The translations under genes and the position numbers were made by a program. A stretch of DNA of 64,000 nucleotides from Artemisia argyi (taxonomy: Eukaryota > Streptophyta > Magnoliopsida > Asterales > Asteraceae), in assembly GCA_030686995.1 (NCBI GenBank), contig CM060692.1, positions 121,680,796-121,744,795 of the forward strand, given 5' to 3'. A model generated the notes under the pieces. It was not told where the DNA came from, did no database searches, and was given only the letters and a program-made list of their open reading frames with translations. The stretch's first letter is position 1. Every line of letters starts with the position of its first letter. This document shows positions 12,086 through 22,874 of the stretch, piece by piece.

Positions 12086-12441
12086 TGTTGGAACCATAGT
12101 TTTACTATTTTATCAAGTTTCGGTCATTTGTAATAATAGGTTGCTTTAGTTATTTTATTACTTACACTTATGAAATATTACATGTTTACTAGACTTAAGC
12201 TTAAGTGATCCATGGGCTTTAAGGCCCATACGAATTCAAGGATAGGGGGAGAGGGTGTGTTGCCCTAGCTCCTTCCCTATAAATAGATAGCTTAGGTCTT
12301 TGTAATATTTGGTTGGTTATTTGAAAACATTAAGGAAACTCTTGCATTTCACTTTCTCAAATTTCTCATAATCATCCCACTCTCATTCTCATCTCATTTC
12401 TTTATCAATCATACTTGTGTTTACAAAATGGTGACCTAACA
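12086..12441 (+). mobile_element. E1 5' LTR
   Basis: It begins TGTTGGAACC and ends GACCTAACA. It matches 29305-29660 base for base by eye. It contains a TATA box at 12278-12285 and a palindrome GGGCTTTAAGGCCC near 12218-12231. Confidence 0.95.
12278..12285 (+). promoter_or_regulatory. TATA box of the E1 LTR promoter
   Basis: TATAAATA within CCCTATAAATAGATAG fits a plant TATA box. The related LTR of E2 carries the same core (minus strand, 61719-61726). Transcription would start about 30 bp downstream and run through gag. Confidence 0.7.
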
Positions 12442-12443
12442 AG

Positions 12444-12457
12444 TGGTATCATTCGCT
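12444..12457 (+). promoter_or_regulatory. E1 primer binding site
   Basis: TGGTATCATTCGCT starts three bases after the LTR. Only the first eight bases match the complement of initiator Met tRNA (TGGTATCAGAGC). E2 has the same TGGTATCATTCGC form, so the mismatch is a family trait. Confidence 0.65.
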
Positions 12458-12974
12458 AGAGGAAGGTGTAGTTCTTGTTTTCATTGATTTGTTTTTTCTC
12501 AAATTCGTTTTTTTTTTTTCTTATATATCGTGTTTTTTTTTGTAAAATTTTTAAAACTTTTGCTTTGTTTCTTGGTTTTTCTCACATCTTTGCTTACAAA
12601 CTTGTGTTTAAAATCAAAACAAACCATAAAGTTCTAAACTTTTACAACAAAAATCGATTTCTTAGTACTTGTACTTTTATCGAGATCTTTTCAAGTATAA
12701 AATTTTTCATAAAGTTTTCTACTTTCCTTAAGATTTACACATTTTTTACACTAAAGTACAAGTATCTTGAAAGAAAAACGAATTTAAGGATTGCTTTCTT
12801 TGAATAACAAAACCTACATATTATCGAGATCTTCATCAAGTACACTCCCTCGTCTTCGTTTGTGTGAACTCGGTATTTTCTTTCTTGTATAAGAAAGTTA
12901 AGTACTTCGACTTTTGGGAAAGTTTTCGAAATTGTATAATTTTGAAAACTAAGTTTCGCAATTTTTTTTCGAAA

Positions 12975-13195
12975 ATTATCGAGAAAATTGTTAAGTATCG
13001 AAATCTATTTTTCGATAAACTTGCTTAAGTATCGAGATAATATTTCTCGATAACACTTGAAAATTATCGAAATCTTTTCTCGATAATCTTTTGCCAAGGT
13101 TCTCGATAATCTGCAAGGTTCTCGATAATTTGCAAGTTCTCGATAAATCTGCCAAGTTCTCGATAAGCTTCCAAGTTTCTCGATAATTGGTTAAA
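12975..13195 (+). repeat. TCGATAA-motif array 1 in the E1 leader
   Basis: About a dozen copies of TTCTCGATAA or its reverse complement TTATCGAGAA lie in about 220 bp. The last five are same-strand units of about 18-20 bp of the form AAGTTCTCGATAATYTGCC. Scattered single copies lie upstream (near 12678 and 12831). Mixed orientation lets the RNA form hairpins. The same motif recurs before ORF3 and in E2. Confidence 0.85.
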
Positions 13196-13238
13196 TCTAC
13201 ACTTTCCACAAGATCCATTTCTACACAAGTGTTCGAAG

Positions 13239-16200
13239 ATGTCTCAGCCACCGAATCACTACTTTCCTCATGTTCAACAACAAACATCTCAGCAACAACA
13301 ACCTCAGCAGTATCAACAACAACATTACCTTCCGCACCAGATGAATCAACAACCTCCTAAATACAATCCACAACAACAATACCTTATGATGCAACAACAG
13401 CTCATTCCTCAACAACTACCATATCAAGTGCCACAACAAACCACTCAGTTTTCCTCCAAACAACCTCACTGGTTTGACAGAATGTGTGAAGTTATTACAA
13501 CTCAACAATCCCGACATGAGGCAGGATCACTTGAAACACCTCCAATGCTTACACCTGGTAATTATGTGCAATGGTCAAGTCGATTCCTACGATTTCTTGA
13601 ACTCAAGAAACCTCATGGGCCATTCTTGAAACAAGTAATACTTGAAGGACCATTTGAGTGGCCAACACGATTTGAAGCTGGTGATCCAAATGCAGATCCT
13701 CCACGTCCTCCTGGTGATAGACCCCTTCCAGAAACTGCACTCACTGAAGAACAGAAACTACATCGTGAAGCTGATCAGTATGCAATGGCTTATATACTTC
13801 AAGGTATATCCAATCCGATCTATCGCAGTGTCGATGCTCAGAAAACGGCCAAAGCAATGTGGGAACACGTTCATCTCCTCATGGAAGGCACTCAATTGAA
13901 CAAAGATGACATGGAATCCAAGCTTTACATGGAATACACTGACATCACTGTTGAACCTGGAGAGTCACTTGAATCATACTATCATCGTTTCACAAATGTG
14001 GTTAATGATCTGGAACGTCACAAAATCACTGTACCAAGGATCGCTGTGAACTCCAAATTTGTGGGTAGTCTTGGCCCTGATTGGCATAAATATGTGACAT
14101 TTGTTCGTCAAACGAAGAATCTTCATGATGCTCCATATGGGTTGTTGTATGATTTTCTGAAACACCATGAACCTGAAGTGGAAAAAGATCGAGCTCTACG
14201 AGGAGGATACACACCAACAACAACACCAAATTCATTGGCTCTCGTAGCTCAATCTCCCTATGCTCCACCACCAATGTCTAATCATGCATATGTTCAAGAG
14301 CAGAACTACTTCAGTTATCCACAATCTTCCACCTCGAACCAAATGGTCCCTTATGATTCATCTCCACAAGATTCTTCTACTCTACTTGTTTCATCAAACA
14401 ACAATGATGCTGTGTACTACTCCAACTCCAATGATGATGACGATGATGACTTTCATACGTTGAATCAGGGACTTGCTCTTATTGCTCGTGCATTCAGCAA
14501 ATTCTCCAACAAAACAAACAACCGTCAACGTTCATCTTCAAACACAAGAAATCAAGCTGTTGTCAATGATGGAAGAGTGGAAATTCAGAATCGTAGTTAT
14601 GGTCGATCTGGTTCGGGAAGCTCTTCAGGAAACTATGGGAATGGTCAGAGGTTTAATAACAATACCGGGTTCAGAAACAACTCAGCATCTCCTCAACAAA
14701 GGTCTGATTCAGTTGCTACAAGAAACTCCAGCTCAGGGAATGCAGTTTGGTGCTACAATTGCAATGAACAAGGTCATATAGCTACAGCAAGTCCCAAACC
14801 GAGAACTCGAGGTAGTAAGTTTCACAAGCAGGCATTACTCATGGCTCTTCAAGATGAAAAGGATGGACATTTCCCTGAACAAGACAACAACTTCATGGCA
14901 GATGTACACAATGATGATGACATGGAAGATCTGGAAGCTAATGCAGCTGTGATGCTTATGGCCAACATGCAGGAATTTAAGCTCAATGATTCAGGTCCAG
15001 TGTATGACACTGACGGCTTGTCTCAGGTACATGACCTTAATGCATGCTTTATTAATGAAATAGTCTCACCTTCTGCTTCTGAATCAGATACGGCGCAAGT
15101 TGTTCCATCTATATCATCTTCATCCTCTCAAAAAGATGAACAAATAAGCACAGTTGTCATATTTGATGATGACACAGTTGTTTCATTTGATGATCCAATT
15201 GAGAATGATGAACATGATACTTTAGAACAACATGAACCATCATTTGATCCAGACCCTGACCTCATATTGTTATCTAAACAACTGGATGCTCAACAATTGC
15301 AAATACTCAAATGCAACGAGAAAAACAAAGTTTTAAAAGAACAAAATGCGTCATTTGCAAGAGACATTGAGTGTTATAAAATTCAGCTTTCAAATCAAGA
15401 TGAAAAGATTAAACACACTAAAAGTTTTGAAAAAGCTTTTCAAGATTCTTACAACAAAGAACAAGATCTTAAACACAAAATACAAGATTTAATTGAGTCA
15501 CACGGAAAGTTGATTTCGAAACTTGAAAGTGAGAAGGGTGAATTGAAAAAACAAGTTGAATGTCTTCAAACTGAACTTTCAAAAACAGAAACAAAATTGT
15601 CAAGTTGTCAAAAAGATTTTCATGAACATAAAATACGGAAAAGGAAGTACATAGACAACTTACTCGGTGATATTGTTGACCTTGAAAAACAACTCAAAGA
15701 ATTTCGTCACATTGTTTACAAACACGGGAACTCTGTCACAACAATTCAGAAATTTACTTTAAAACCGAAACCCAATTGCGGTTATGCACTTGGGGATTAC
15801 AATTCAATGTTTCTACACACGGCATTCAAAGAAATTCCAAAGATTTACAGTATGGATTATTTTCTTGATAATACGGTTGTGCGTGCTGTTGTTTTTGATA
15901 CTGAGGAGGAAGAAGAACTTGAAGACGAGAGTCGATCTAAAATGAGTCAAGTACAATATTGGACACCATATGACTATTCAAAAGCTCCTCCACTTTCAAA
16001 ATCTTTTGTCACTCAAAAGGAATTACCTGAGAAATCATGGTTTATCGAAGAGTCATATGTTTCATCTCACAATGCAGCTCCTGTCCCACCTGTAGCACAA
16101 ATAAATGGTCCTTTACCATCATCCGGTGAACTTACACGTTTACCCAAATGTCGTGTCTTAAATTATTTCAAAACCTTTATGGAAGACATCGATATTTTGG

Positions 16201-17705
16201 AGGAAACAATTGAACGCAATTCAGAAATAAAAATTGAAACTTTTCAATCAGCTTACGAGCGAGAAAAGAGAGATATTTTTCAAAAACAAATGAAACCAAT
16301 TGTTCAACACCTTCGTCTATGTGCTACACGTTGGGATCAGGAACTTCAAAAGGAGGTCAAAAATATGATAAAAGTTTTTGATACTGCTGAAAATGAGATT
16401 TTGGTCCAAAAGCTCCAAACTAAAGTTTTCAAAAATGATGCCGATCGACTCTTGGAACAAGTTCTCTGTGCTGATATTTTGTCTGTTATCATGAATGATC
16501 TTTATAATTCTGGTACTTCTATGCTTAAGCATGATCATTGTGTTGATAATATCTTGTTGAATGAGGAAATTGAGACACTTAAACTGGAAAATGAAAAGTT
16601 GAGAATTAAAAATGATGATGTGACAAAACAATTTTCAAAAGAAATTTGTCAACTCAACCAAAGGCTTGAATGGTGTCAAGCTAAAAGTCTTGAAAAGGAA
16701 TTGAAGTTTCAAAGTCAAAATGTTTCAAACTCTTGTCAGATTTGCAAAAACAACGAGTCTTTAAAAGGTCGATGTTTCAAATACGAGAAAGAAATTGCGG
16801 ATTTAAAAATTGAAAACGCCGAATGGCAACAAAACCGCGACGACATCAAATATTGCAATGGTTTACTTGAGTCTGAAATTCAGGAAAAAAATCACATCAT
16901 CATTGATTTGAAAGAGAAAGTTAAGCTACTTCAAAAAGGAAAAATGGTTGACACCACGGTGATAGCACCAGGAATGTATCAAATAAACAAAACTGATAAA
17001 GGAAAAGTTGTTCAAAATACTAATGTTGATACCTCCACTTCTACAGGACTAGTCTCCACTTCTAGCGTTAGCAGACCCAAGCGAAAAAGTAAAAAGAAGA
17101 ATAGGATCTTGCAACGTAAGAGAGGACACCTAGAAGCTCAGGAAGTAGAAGACCAACTTAGGAATTTGAATAAAACTCATGTTGCATCAGATTTAGATTC
17201 TAATCTGTCAAATTGTAATCAAAATCTAAATGTAACGAATGATGAACCTTTAAATGTTTTGAATATTAATGCATCTTGTGTGTTTTGTCGTCAAAGCGTA
17301 TCATCTGGTGATCACACTAAATGTTTAGCTAATTCTCTTCTCAATCGTCATAAGAAACGTAGGACACGCATTCCTTCTAGGCCCACTATTGCCTCTAAGT
17401 CTAACTTAGGAAAGCCGTCTTCTACGGTTTCTAATGCTGTCCCAGTTACCCCCATAGGTGCCGAGAACAAATCTAGGACTGAGCCAACTACTCGTGCATT
17501 TAACATTAAGAAAGCAAAAACTAGTTGGAACTGGCAACGTTGGTTACAAGACAAACCAGATTTTAAATGGATTCCTAAATTGTTAACTACATGTGTTACT
17601 AACCAACAGGAACCCGCATTGTCTTTGGGTTCCACCCTTACTTCTGTTCCACCCGTGTCTTCTTCTGGTGATGCAGGTGGTACAGATCGTTCTCTGGATT
17701 GTTGA
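13239..17705 (+). CDS. gag: E1 gag polyprotein with long coiled-coil region
   Basis: This 1488-aa ORF starts at ATG 13239 after the leader. Residues 1-75 are Gln/Pro-rich. Residues about 100-330 match the copia gag (UBN2-like) domain, with the [14 protein letters not shown] and [10 protein letters not shown] segments. A zinc knuckle at 505-518 reads CX2CX4HX4 followed by Ser518, where Cys is expected. Long coiled coils are predicted at about 675-825, 1105-1160 and 1176-1236. A second Cys/His cluster (C1347, C1350, H1359, C1362) is near the end. The gag packages element RNA in cytoplasmic particles. It is about three times the usual copia gag length. The stop TGA at 17703 overlaps the start of the protease active site in the pol frame. 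Confidence 0.9.
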   Translation: MSQPPNHYFPHVQQQTSQQQQPQQYQQQHYLPHQMNQQPPKYNPQQQYLMMQQQLIPQQLPYQVPQQTTQFSSKQPHWFDRMCEVITTQQSRHEAGSLETPPMLTPGNYVQWSSRFLRFLELKKPHGPFLKQVILEGPFEWPTRFEAGDPNADPPRPPGDRPLPETALTEEQKLHREADQYAMAYILQGISNPIYRSVDAQKTAKAMWEHVHLLMEGTQLNKDDMESKLYMEYTDITVEPGESLESYYHRFTNVVNDLERHKITVPRIAVNSKFVGSLGPDWHKYVTFVRQTKNLHDAPYGLLYDFLKHHEPEVEKDRALRGGYTPTTTPNSLALVAQSPYAPPPMSNHAYVQEQNYFSYPQSSTSNQMVPYDSSPQDSSTLLVSSNNNDAVYYSNSNDDDDDDFHTLNQGLALIARAFSKFSNKTNNRQRSSSNTRNQAVVNDGRVEIQNRSYGRSGSGSSSGNYGNGQRFNNNTGFRNNSASPQQRSDSVATRNSSSGNAVWCYNCNEQGHIATASPKPRTRGSKFHKQALLMALQDEKDGHFPEQDNNFMADVHNDDDMEDLEANAAVMLMANMQEFKLNDSGPVYDTDGLSQVHDLNACFINEIVSPSASESDTAQVVPSISSSSSQKDEQISTVVIFDDDTVVSFDDPIENDEHDTLEQHEPSFDPDPDLILLSKQLDAQQLQILKCNEKNKVLKEQNASFARDIECYKIQLSNQDEKIKHTKSFEKAFQDSYNKEQDLKHKIQDLIESHGKLISKLESEKGELKKQVECLQTELSKTETKLSSCQKDFHEHKIRKRKYIDNLLGDIVDLEKQLKEFRHIVYKHGNSVTTIQKFTLKPKPNCGYALGDYNSMFLHTAFKEIPKIYSMDYFLDNTVVRAVVFDTEEEEELEDESRSKMSQVQYWTPYDYSKAPPLSKSFVTQKELPEKSWFIEESYVSSHNAAPVPPVAQINGPLPSSGELTRLPKCRVLNYFKTFMEDIDILEETIERNSEIKIETFQSAYEREKRDIFQKQMKPIVQHLRLCATRWDQELQKEVKNMIKVFDTAENEILVQKLQTKVFKNDADRLLEQVLCADILSVIMNDLYNSGTSMLKHDHCVDNILLNEEIETLKLENEKLRIKNDDVTKQFSKEICQLNQRLEWCQAKSLEKELKFQSQNVSNSCQICKNNESLKGRCFKYEKEIADLKIENAEWQQNRDDIKYCNGLLESEIQEKNHIIIDLKEKVKLLQKGKMVDTTVIAPGMYQINKTDKGKVVQNTNVDTSTSTGLVSTSSVSRPKRKSKKKNRILQRKRGHLEAQEVEDQLRNLNKTHVASDLDSNLSNCNQNLNVTNDEPLNVLNINASCVFCRQSVSSGDHTKCLANSLLNRHKKRRTRIPSRPTIASKSNLGKPSSTVSNAVPVTPIGAENKSRTEPTTRAFNIKKAKTSWNWQRWLQDKPDFKWIPKLLTTCVTNQQEPALSLGSTLTSVPPVSSSGDAGGTDRSLDC
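14751..14792 (+). other. Degenerate gag zinc knuckle in E1
   Basis: Codons 505-518 give Cys, Cys and His ligands but AGT (Ser) at 518. E2 has TGT (Cys) at the matching place. Confidence 0.8.
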
Positions 17706-20700
17706 TAGCGGATGCACCCGACATATGACAGGCAATCTCAAACTGCTACACAACTTTGTCTCAAAGTTTATTGGAACTGTCAGATTCGGGAATGATCATT
17801 ACGCTCTTATCATGGGATATGGTGACTATGTAAGTGGGAACATCGAAATAAGTCGTGTTTATTATGTGGAAGGCCTTGGACACAACCTTTTCTCTGTTGG
17901 TCAATTCTGTGATGGGGATCTAGAAGTTGCATTTCGTGAGAAAACTTGCTTTGTTCGCGACCTACAAGGAAACGATCTAATGTCTGGCTCACGCGGCTCC
18001 AATCTTTATACAATATCAATGTCAGATATGATTGCAACATCTCCGATATGTCTTCTCTCCAAAGCAGAGTCAACTAAATCTTGGTTATGGCACAAACGTC
18101 TTTCTCACTTGAATTTCAGAACCATGACTGACCTTGCTCGTTATAAACTTGTCGATGGATTTCCAAGATTCCGTTTCACCAAAGATCACTTATGTCCAGC
18201 CTGTGAACAAGGAAAAAGTACTCGTGCTCATTTTCCGTCTAAACCTGAGCAAAGTACGAATCATCTTTTACAACTGCTTCATATGGATTTGTGTGGACCG
18301 ATGCATGTTCAAAGTATCAACGGTAAACGGTACATACTCGTAATTGTGGATGACTTCTCCAGATGGACTTGGGTTTATTTTCTACGAAGTAAAGATCAAG
18401 CTCCTTCGATGATCATCACCTTTCTCACCAAAATTCAAGTTCAGCTTCGAAACACAGTACGAATCGTCCGAACTGACAATGGTACTGAATTCAAGAATCA
18501 GACACTTCGGTCTTACTATGAGAAAGTGGGAATTGAACATCAAACGTCTATACCTAGAAGCCCAGAACAGAATGGTGTGGTTGAAAGACGCAACAGGACG
18601 TTAGTGGAAGCTGCTAGAACTATGTTGATTAATGCTCAATTACCAGATTACTTATGGGCAGAAGCTGTTTCAACCGCATGTTATACTCAAAACCGTTGCA
18701 TGATCACAAAACGTCATCGCAAAACACCATATCAAATTGTTCACAAAAGAAAACCGAACATCGATTACTTTCATGTATTTGGAGCACTTTGCTATCCGAA
18801 AAATGATCGTGATGATTTAGGTAAACTCAAAGCTAAGGCTGACATCGGAGTGTTCGTTGGATATTGTGAAAATTCCAAAGGTTTTAGGATATGGAATCGT
18901 CGTACAAAAGAAATTCAAGAAACCATTCACGCTAATTTCGATGAACTCACCCAAATGGCTTCTGAGCAACACAGCTTAGGACCCGAATTCAACCGTCTCA
19001 ACTCTCCGGCATCTTCAGCTGAACCTTTACCACTTAACCGCAAAGAATTAGAAACCTTGTTTGCTCCACTATTTGATGACACGATTGAATATCGTCCTAC
19101 TGAGGTCTCACCAAATTCCGCTGCTCAACCTGATCACATTCCAGTACCAGACTCACCTCAACAAACTTCAACAAGTGTTGAGAGAGACGGTCCTTCAATT
19201 GTATCATCATCTACAGCAGAACAAACTGGTTCTACTCCCTGCCATCCAGCTGAAGATCCAACACCACAATCAGTTCCACAACACGCAGAGCATGATCCTG
19301 ATGCGTTTATTAATCCGTTTGCACCAGCTACTACAGTTCCTGATATAGCTGAGTCATCAACACGCAACTTGGATCCTGCCAACATGCGAGATACATATCA
19401 ACTACACCCGTCAACACACAAATGGACTCGTGACCATCCACTAGTCCATATTATTGGCCATCCAGATGCACCAGTCATGACAAGACAACGACTTCACACC
19501 GATGGTGAAACTTGCATCTACGCACTCACAGTTTGTCATGAAGAACCCAAGAACATTAAAGATGCAATGACTTATGACAACTGGATTGAATCCATGCAAG
19601 AGGAATTTCAGCAATTCATTAGATTAGAAGTCTGGGAATTAGTTGAAAGACCTGACGGAGTCTTTGTCATCGGGTTAAAATGGATCTGGAAGAATAAACT
19701 TGATGCAGAAGGAACAGTCATCCGCAACAAATCACGTCTGGTAGCGAAAGGATACTCTCAACTTGAAGGTCTAGACTTTGCTGAATCTTTTGCTCCAGTG
19801 GCACGACATGAAGCTGTTCGGATCTTTTTGGCTTATGCTGCTCATAGGAATATGGTGGTTTACCAGATGGATGTGAAAACAGCATTTCTGAATGGAGAAC
19901 TCCGTGAAGAAGTTTATGTCAGTCAACCTGAAGGCTTCGTTGATCCTGAGCGTCCTAATCATGTCTACCGACTCAAAAAGGCTCTCTACGGACTCAAGCA
20001 AGCCCCACGGGCGTGGTATGACAAACTGTCCACTTTCTTATTGGCCAATAAATTTTTTAAAGGATCGGTGGATCCCACACTATTTACAAAAACCTACGGG
20101 GAGGACTTACTTGTTGTTCAAATATATGTCGACGACATCATTTTTGCCTCAACAAAAAGAAGTTATTCTAATGATTTTGCAAAATTAATGAAAGATAATT
20201 TTGAAATGTCCATGATGGGTGAACTTTCGTTCTTTTTAGGACTACAAGTTCATCAATCACCCCGTGGAATTTTTATAAATCAGTCCAAATATGCTCTTGA
20301 AATCTTAAAGAAACATGGAATGATAACTTGTGATACTTATAATACGCCAATGGGCTATACCACAAAACTAGATGCTGATTTACATGGGACTCCCGTTGAC
20401 CCTACCAAATACCGAAGTATGATTGGGTCCCTCATGTATCTCACAGCTAGTAGACCTGATATAGTTTTTGCTGTCTACATGTGCTCTCGCTATCAGTCCA
20501 GACCAACGGAAAAACACCTCAGTGAGGTCAAGAGAATCCTTCGATACATAAAGGGAACCATTAACTTGGGGATCTGGTATCCGAAGGATTCTGGCTTTGA
20601 ACTAATTGCTTTTTCAGATGCTGATCATGCAGGATGCTTAGACACACGCAAAAGTACATCTGGTGGATTACAGTTTCTTGGAGACAAACTTGTGTCATGG

Positions 20701-21102
20701 CAATCTAAGAAGCAGGACTGCACGTCTTTGTCATCTACAGAATCTGAATACGTAGCCATGTCGGCTTGTTGTGCTCAAGTCATCTGGATGAGATCACAAC
20801 TTAAAGACTATGGCTACCTATTCAACAAGATTCCTATCTACTGTGATTCAAAGAGTGCGATCGCTATCTCCTGCAACACTGTGCATCATTGCAAATCCAA
20901 ACACATCGATCTCCGTTATCATTTCATCAAAGAGCATGTGGAAAGGGGTACAGTTGAACTTTATTTCGTTGGAACTGAATACCAATTGGCGGACTTACTT
21001 ACCAAATCCTTGGCACCATCCAGGTTTGCTAGTCTAGTTCACCAGATTGGTATGAGATGTTTGACACCAGAGGATCTGGAAAAGTTTTTAAAATACCACT
21101 GA
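17593..21102 (+). CDS. pol: E1 pol: protease, integrase, reverse transcriptase, RNase H
   Basis: The frame is +1 relative to gag and open from 17587. It has no good start codon (GTG at 17593; first ATG at 17671), so translation by frameshift from gag is likely. Residues counted from 17593: protease active site DSG at 38-40; integrase zinc site H167, H172, C201, C204; catalytic D232, D295, E331 (D-D35-E); RT with YVDD at 845-848; RNase H starting FSDAD with D1009. The order protease, integrase, RT, RNase H defines Ty1/copia. All key residues are present and there is no stop over 1169 codons. It overlaps gag by 113 nt. Confidence 0.95.
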   Translation: MLLTNRNPHCLWVPPLLLFHPCLLLVMQVVQIVLWIVDSGCTRHMTGNLKLLHNFVSKFIGTVRFGNDHYALIMGYGDYVSGNIEISRVYYVEGLGHNLFSVGQFCDGDLEVAFREKTCFVRDLQGNDLMSGSRGSNLYTISMSDMIATSPICLLSKAESTKSWLWHKRLSHLNFRTMTDLARYKLVDGFPRFRFTKDHLCPACEQGKSTRAHFPSKPEQSTNHLLQLLHMDLCGPMHVQSINGKRYILVIVDDFSRWTWVYFLRSKDQAPSMIITFLTKIQVQLRNTVRIVRTDNGTEFKNQTLRSYYEKVGIEHQTSIPRSPEQNGVVERRNRTLVEAARTMLINAQLPDYLWAEAVSTACYTQNRCMITKRHRKTPYQIVHKRKPNIDYFHVFGALCYPKNDRDDLGKLKAKADIGVFVGYCENSKGFRIWNRRTKEIQETIHANFDELTQMASEQHSLGPEFNRLNSPASSAEPLPLNRKELETLFAPLFDDTIEYRPTEVSPNSAAQPDHIPVPDSPQQTSTSVERDGPSIVSSSTAEQTGSTPCHPAEDPTPQSVPQHAEHDPDAFINPFAPATTVPDIAESSTRNLDPANMRDTYQLHPSTHKWTRDHPLVHIIGHPDAPVMTRQRLHTDGETCIYALTVCHEEPKNIKDAMTYDNWIESMQEEFQQFIRLEVWELVERPDGVFVIGLKWIWKNKLDAEGTVIRNKSRLVAKGYSQLEGLDFAESFAPVARHEAVRIFLAYAAHRNMVVYQMDVKTAFLNGELREEVYVSQPEGFVDPERPNHVYRLKKALYGLKQAPRAWYDKLSTFLLANKFFKGSVDPTLFTKTYGEDLLVVQIYVDDIIFASTKRSYSNDFAKLMKDNFEMSMMGELSFFLGLQVHQSPRGIFINQSKYALEILKKHGMITCDTYNTPMGYTTKLDADLHGTPVDPTKYRSMIGSLMYLTASRPDIVFAVYMCSRYQSRPTEKHLSEVKRILRYIKGTINLGIWYPKDSGFELIAFSDADHAGCLDTRKSTSGGLQFLGDKLVSWQSKKQDCTSLSSTESEYVAMSACCAQVIWMRSQLKDYGYLFNKIPIYCDSKSAIAISCNTVHHCKSKHIDLRYHFIKEHVERGTVELYFVGTEYQLADLLTKSLAPSRFASLVHQIGMRCLTPEDLEKFLKYH
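17700..17706 (+). promoter_or_regulatory. Candidate +1 frameshift site at the gag stop
   Basis: In the gag frame the sequence reads GAT TGT TGA TAG. A +1 slip at TGT/TGA gives GAT AGC GGA, the protease Asp-Ser-Gly. E2 has GAT TTT TGA TAG at the same point (56473-56478, minus). Frameshifting at a slow UGA resembles the RF2 and antizyme systems. The mechanism is inferred. Confidence 0.5.
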
Positions 21103-21167
21103 TTGTCAAACATCACTACTATCTCTGTATAATATTTGTCTTTCTTTCTTTACTATAAACCATTTTC

Positions 21168-21194
21168 AAAAAAAAAAAAAAAAAAAAAAAAAAA
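21168..21194 (+). repeat. Poly(A) tract after E1 pol
   Basis: 27 consecutive A starting 66 bp after the pol stop. E2 has a matching poly(T) (minus-strand element) at 52952-52984. Confidence 0.95.
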
Positions 21195-21465
21195 TGCCAG
21201 TATATCGCTTCCATTCAACACCTTGTTCTTACTTTACAAGTGTTGAGGGGGAGTCACGCGTAAATTTCTTTCACCAATTTTTTAATAATAGATATACTTG
21301 CATATTTCTCGTTTTTTCGGTTCGGAAAATGTGCGGGTGATCTTTCTTCTTCATAAGTTAACTTAACATAGTTACATCTCCATGTCCATGGACTTGCTAG
21401 GTACTTTAGGGTTCCAGTTTAAGTACTTTATAGTTAAGGGACCAAAACTGTCAAAGTCTTTAAGG

Positions 21466-21469
<4 letters not shown>

Positions 21470-21494
<25 letters not shown>
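21470..21494 (+). repeat. Second poly(A) tract
   Basis: 25 consecutive A within the pol-ORF3 spacer, flanked by TTTAAGG and CTTTAAG. Confidence 0.95.
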
Positions 21495-21496
<2 letters not shown>

Positions 21497-22194
21497 TTAA
21501 GTACACTAGTTTGTTGGTTTTAAAGTCCAAGGACCATAAAGGGACAAAACTCAAATTTTCATAATAATATAAACAAACAAACCGTACAAACAAACCATCA
21601 CAATTTCTAAAACCCCTAAAACCCTTTTCTTATACCCACGGCTCACAATCATTCGAGCTTACCACAACCTTGATCATTGAATTGTAAGTTTCCATAGATT
21701 CATTAAGGCATTTCTTACATAGGATCTTGGTTAATTTGTATTTCAACGGTTCAATCTCTTGATATTGTGATGTCGAGAACTAGGATTAGGATTTCGAAAT
21801 CATGGGTAACCTGTGGTATGAGTTAATTCTTGATGGGGTTTTGTTAGTTTACTTGTTTCCATTAATTACTCATCAGTTGTTACCTCAATCCATCATGTTT
21901 GCGTGGTTCTCGATCTCAAAGGATTGGGTCGAAGTGGGTTGATTGTGAATCTGTGATTATTTGGTTGTGTTTATTGGTGGGATTTGTGTCTTTGGTCTCT
22001 AATATGCATACTCTATCTAGCTAGGATGTTTCTCATTGTTCGTTCATGTATCTCGAAATGCTTGTTCATGAGCTAATATCGAAATCTTTGTGTTTGCCTA
22101 AGATACGCTTAATCTAACTTGGTGACAGGCCAATTTCAGTGGTTACGTGATTTGTGAAGTATATGAAGGTGTAATCTCACGAGAATTCGACTAT

Positions 22195-22670
22195 ATTCTT
22201 GTATAAGAATATTTTCGAGAAAATTAAGTTTTATCGAAATCTTTGATAATTATCGAGAAACTCAAAGTTCTCGATATACTGATGTTTCTCGATATTTTGA
22301 AAAAAATTTTCTCGATAAACTTTTCATTTATCGAAATCGTTCGGGTAACCCCATTTTTCGAAATCTTTAATTTCTCGATAATGTTTTCGATAAATGATAA
22401 TTTTTTCTCGATAAAGTTTCTCGATAAAGTTTTTTCGATAAATGTTTAAACTTTCTCGATAAAGTTCTTTCTCGACAAAATTTTTTCGATAATGATTTTT
22501 TCGATAATTATCAATGTTTTTCTCGATAAACTTTCTCGATAATGTTTCTCGAGATGTCACTTTCTCGATGAAATGTCAGTTATCGAAATCTTTCAAAACT
22601 TAAATTTTCTCGATAACATCAGTTTCTCGATAGGTTGTTTATAGAATTGATTGATAAGTTGTTTCTCGAT
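22195..22670 (+). repeat. TCGATAA-motif array 2 before E1 ORF3
   Basis: More than twenty copies of TTCTCGATAA, TTTTCGATAA or TTATCGAAA/TTATCGAGA lie in about 475 bp. It is the same motif family as in the gag leader, with no similar density in the coding regions. It ends about 190 bp before the ORF3 start. Confidence 0.85.
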
Positions 22671-22824
22671 AAGTATGGTTCATTAGTGTTGAGTAATGTG
22701 ATGTAATGTGAATTGTACTTGTCATGTTATGCTTATTTGCCATATGCATTATTTGACTCAGTCCTAAATGACGCATTTGTGCTTAATTGTTTCAAGTAGA
22801 CATCTACATCCAATATCTAAACTG

Positions 22825-22874
22825 TGCTAACTCCTAACACATTTAGATGTTTGATTTATGGTGATATTTTTCAG
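22825..22874 (+). promoter_or_regulatory. Candidate 3' splice site ahead of ORF3
   Basis: Branch-point-like CTAAC/CTAACA sequences at about 22826-22838 are followed by GATATTTTTCAG ending at 22874. The ATG at 22882 is 7 nt further on. E2 has CTAACACTAAC and ATCATTTCAG 9 nt before the corresponding ATG. Confidence 0.5.

Larger units (their letters stand above)
12442..13238 (+). other. E1 untranslated leader
   Basis: About 800 bp between LTR and gag without a credible gene. It is T-rich at first, then contains the TCGATAA repeat array. Confidence 0.8.
21103..22857 (+). other. E1 region between pol and ORF3
   Basis: 1.75 kb without a credible ORF. It holds two poly(A) tracts, a polypurine-tract-like GAGGGGGAG (21245-21253), the second TCGATAA array and a splice-acceptor-like site just inside the ORF3 start. 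Confidence 0.8.

Noticed and set aside
12975..13195. CRISPR-like array from the repeated TTCTCGATAA units
   Set aside because: Units are short, in both orientations, with irregular spacing and no unique spacers, and they lie in a plant retrotransposon leader.
14026..14274. Antisense ORFs opposite E1 gag
   Set aside because: They mirror the conserved sense codons; nothing independent of the gag frame supports them.
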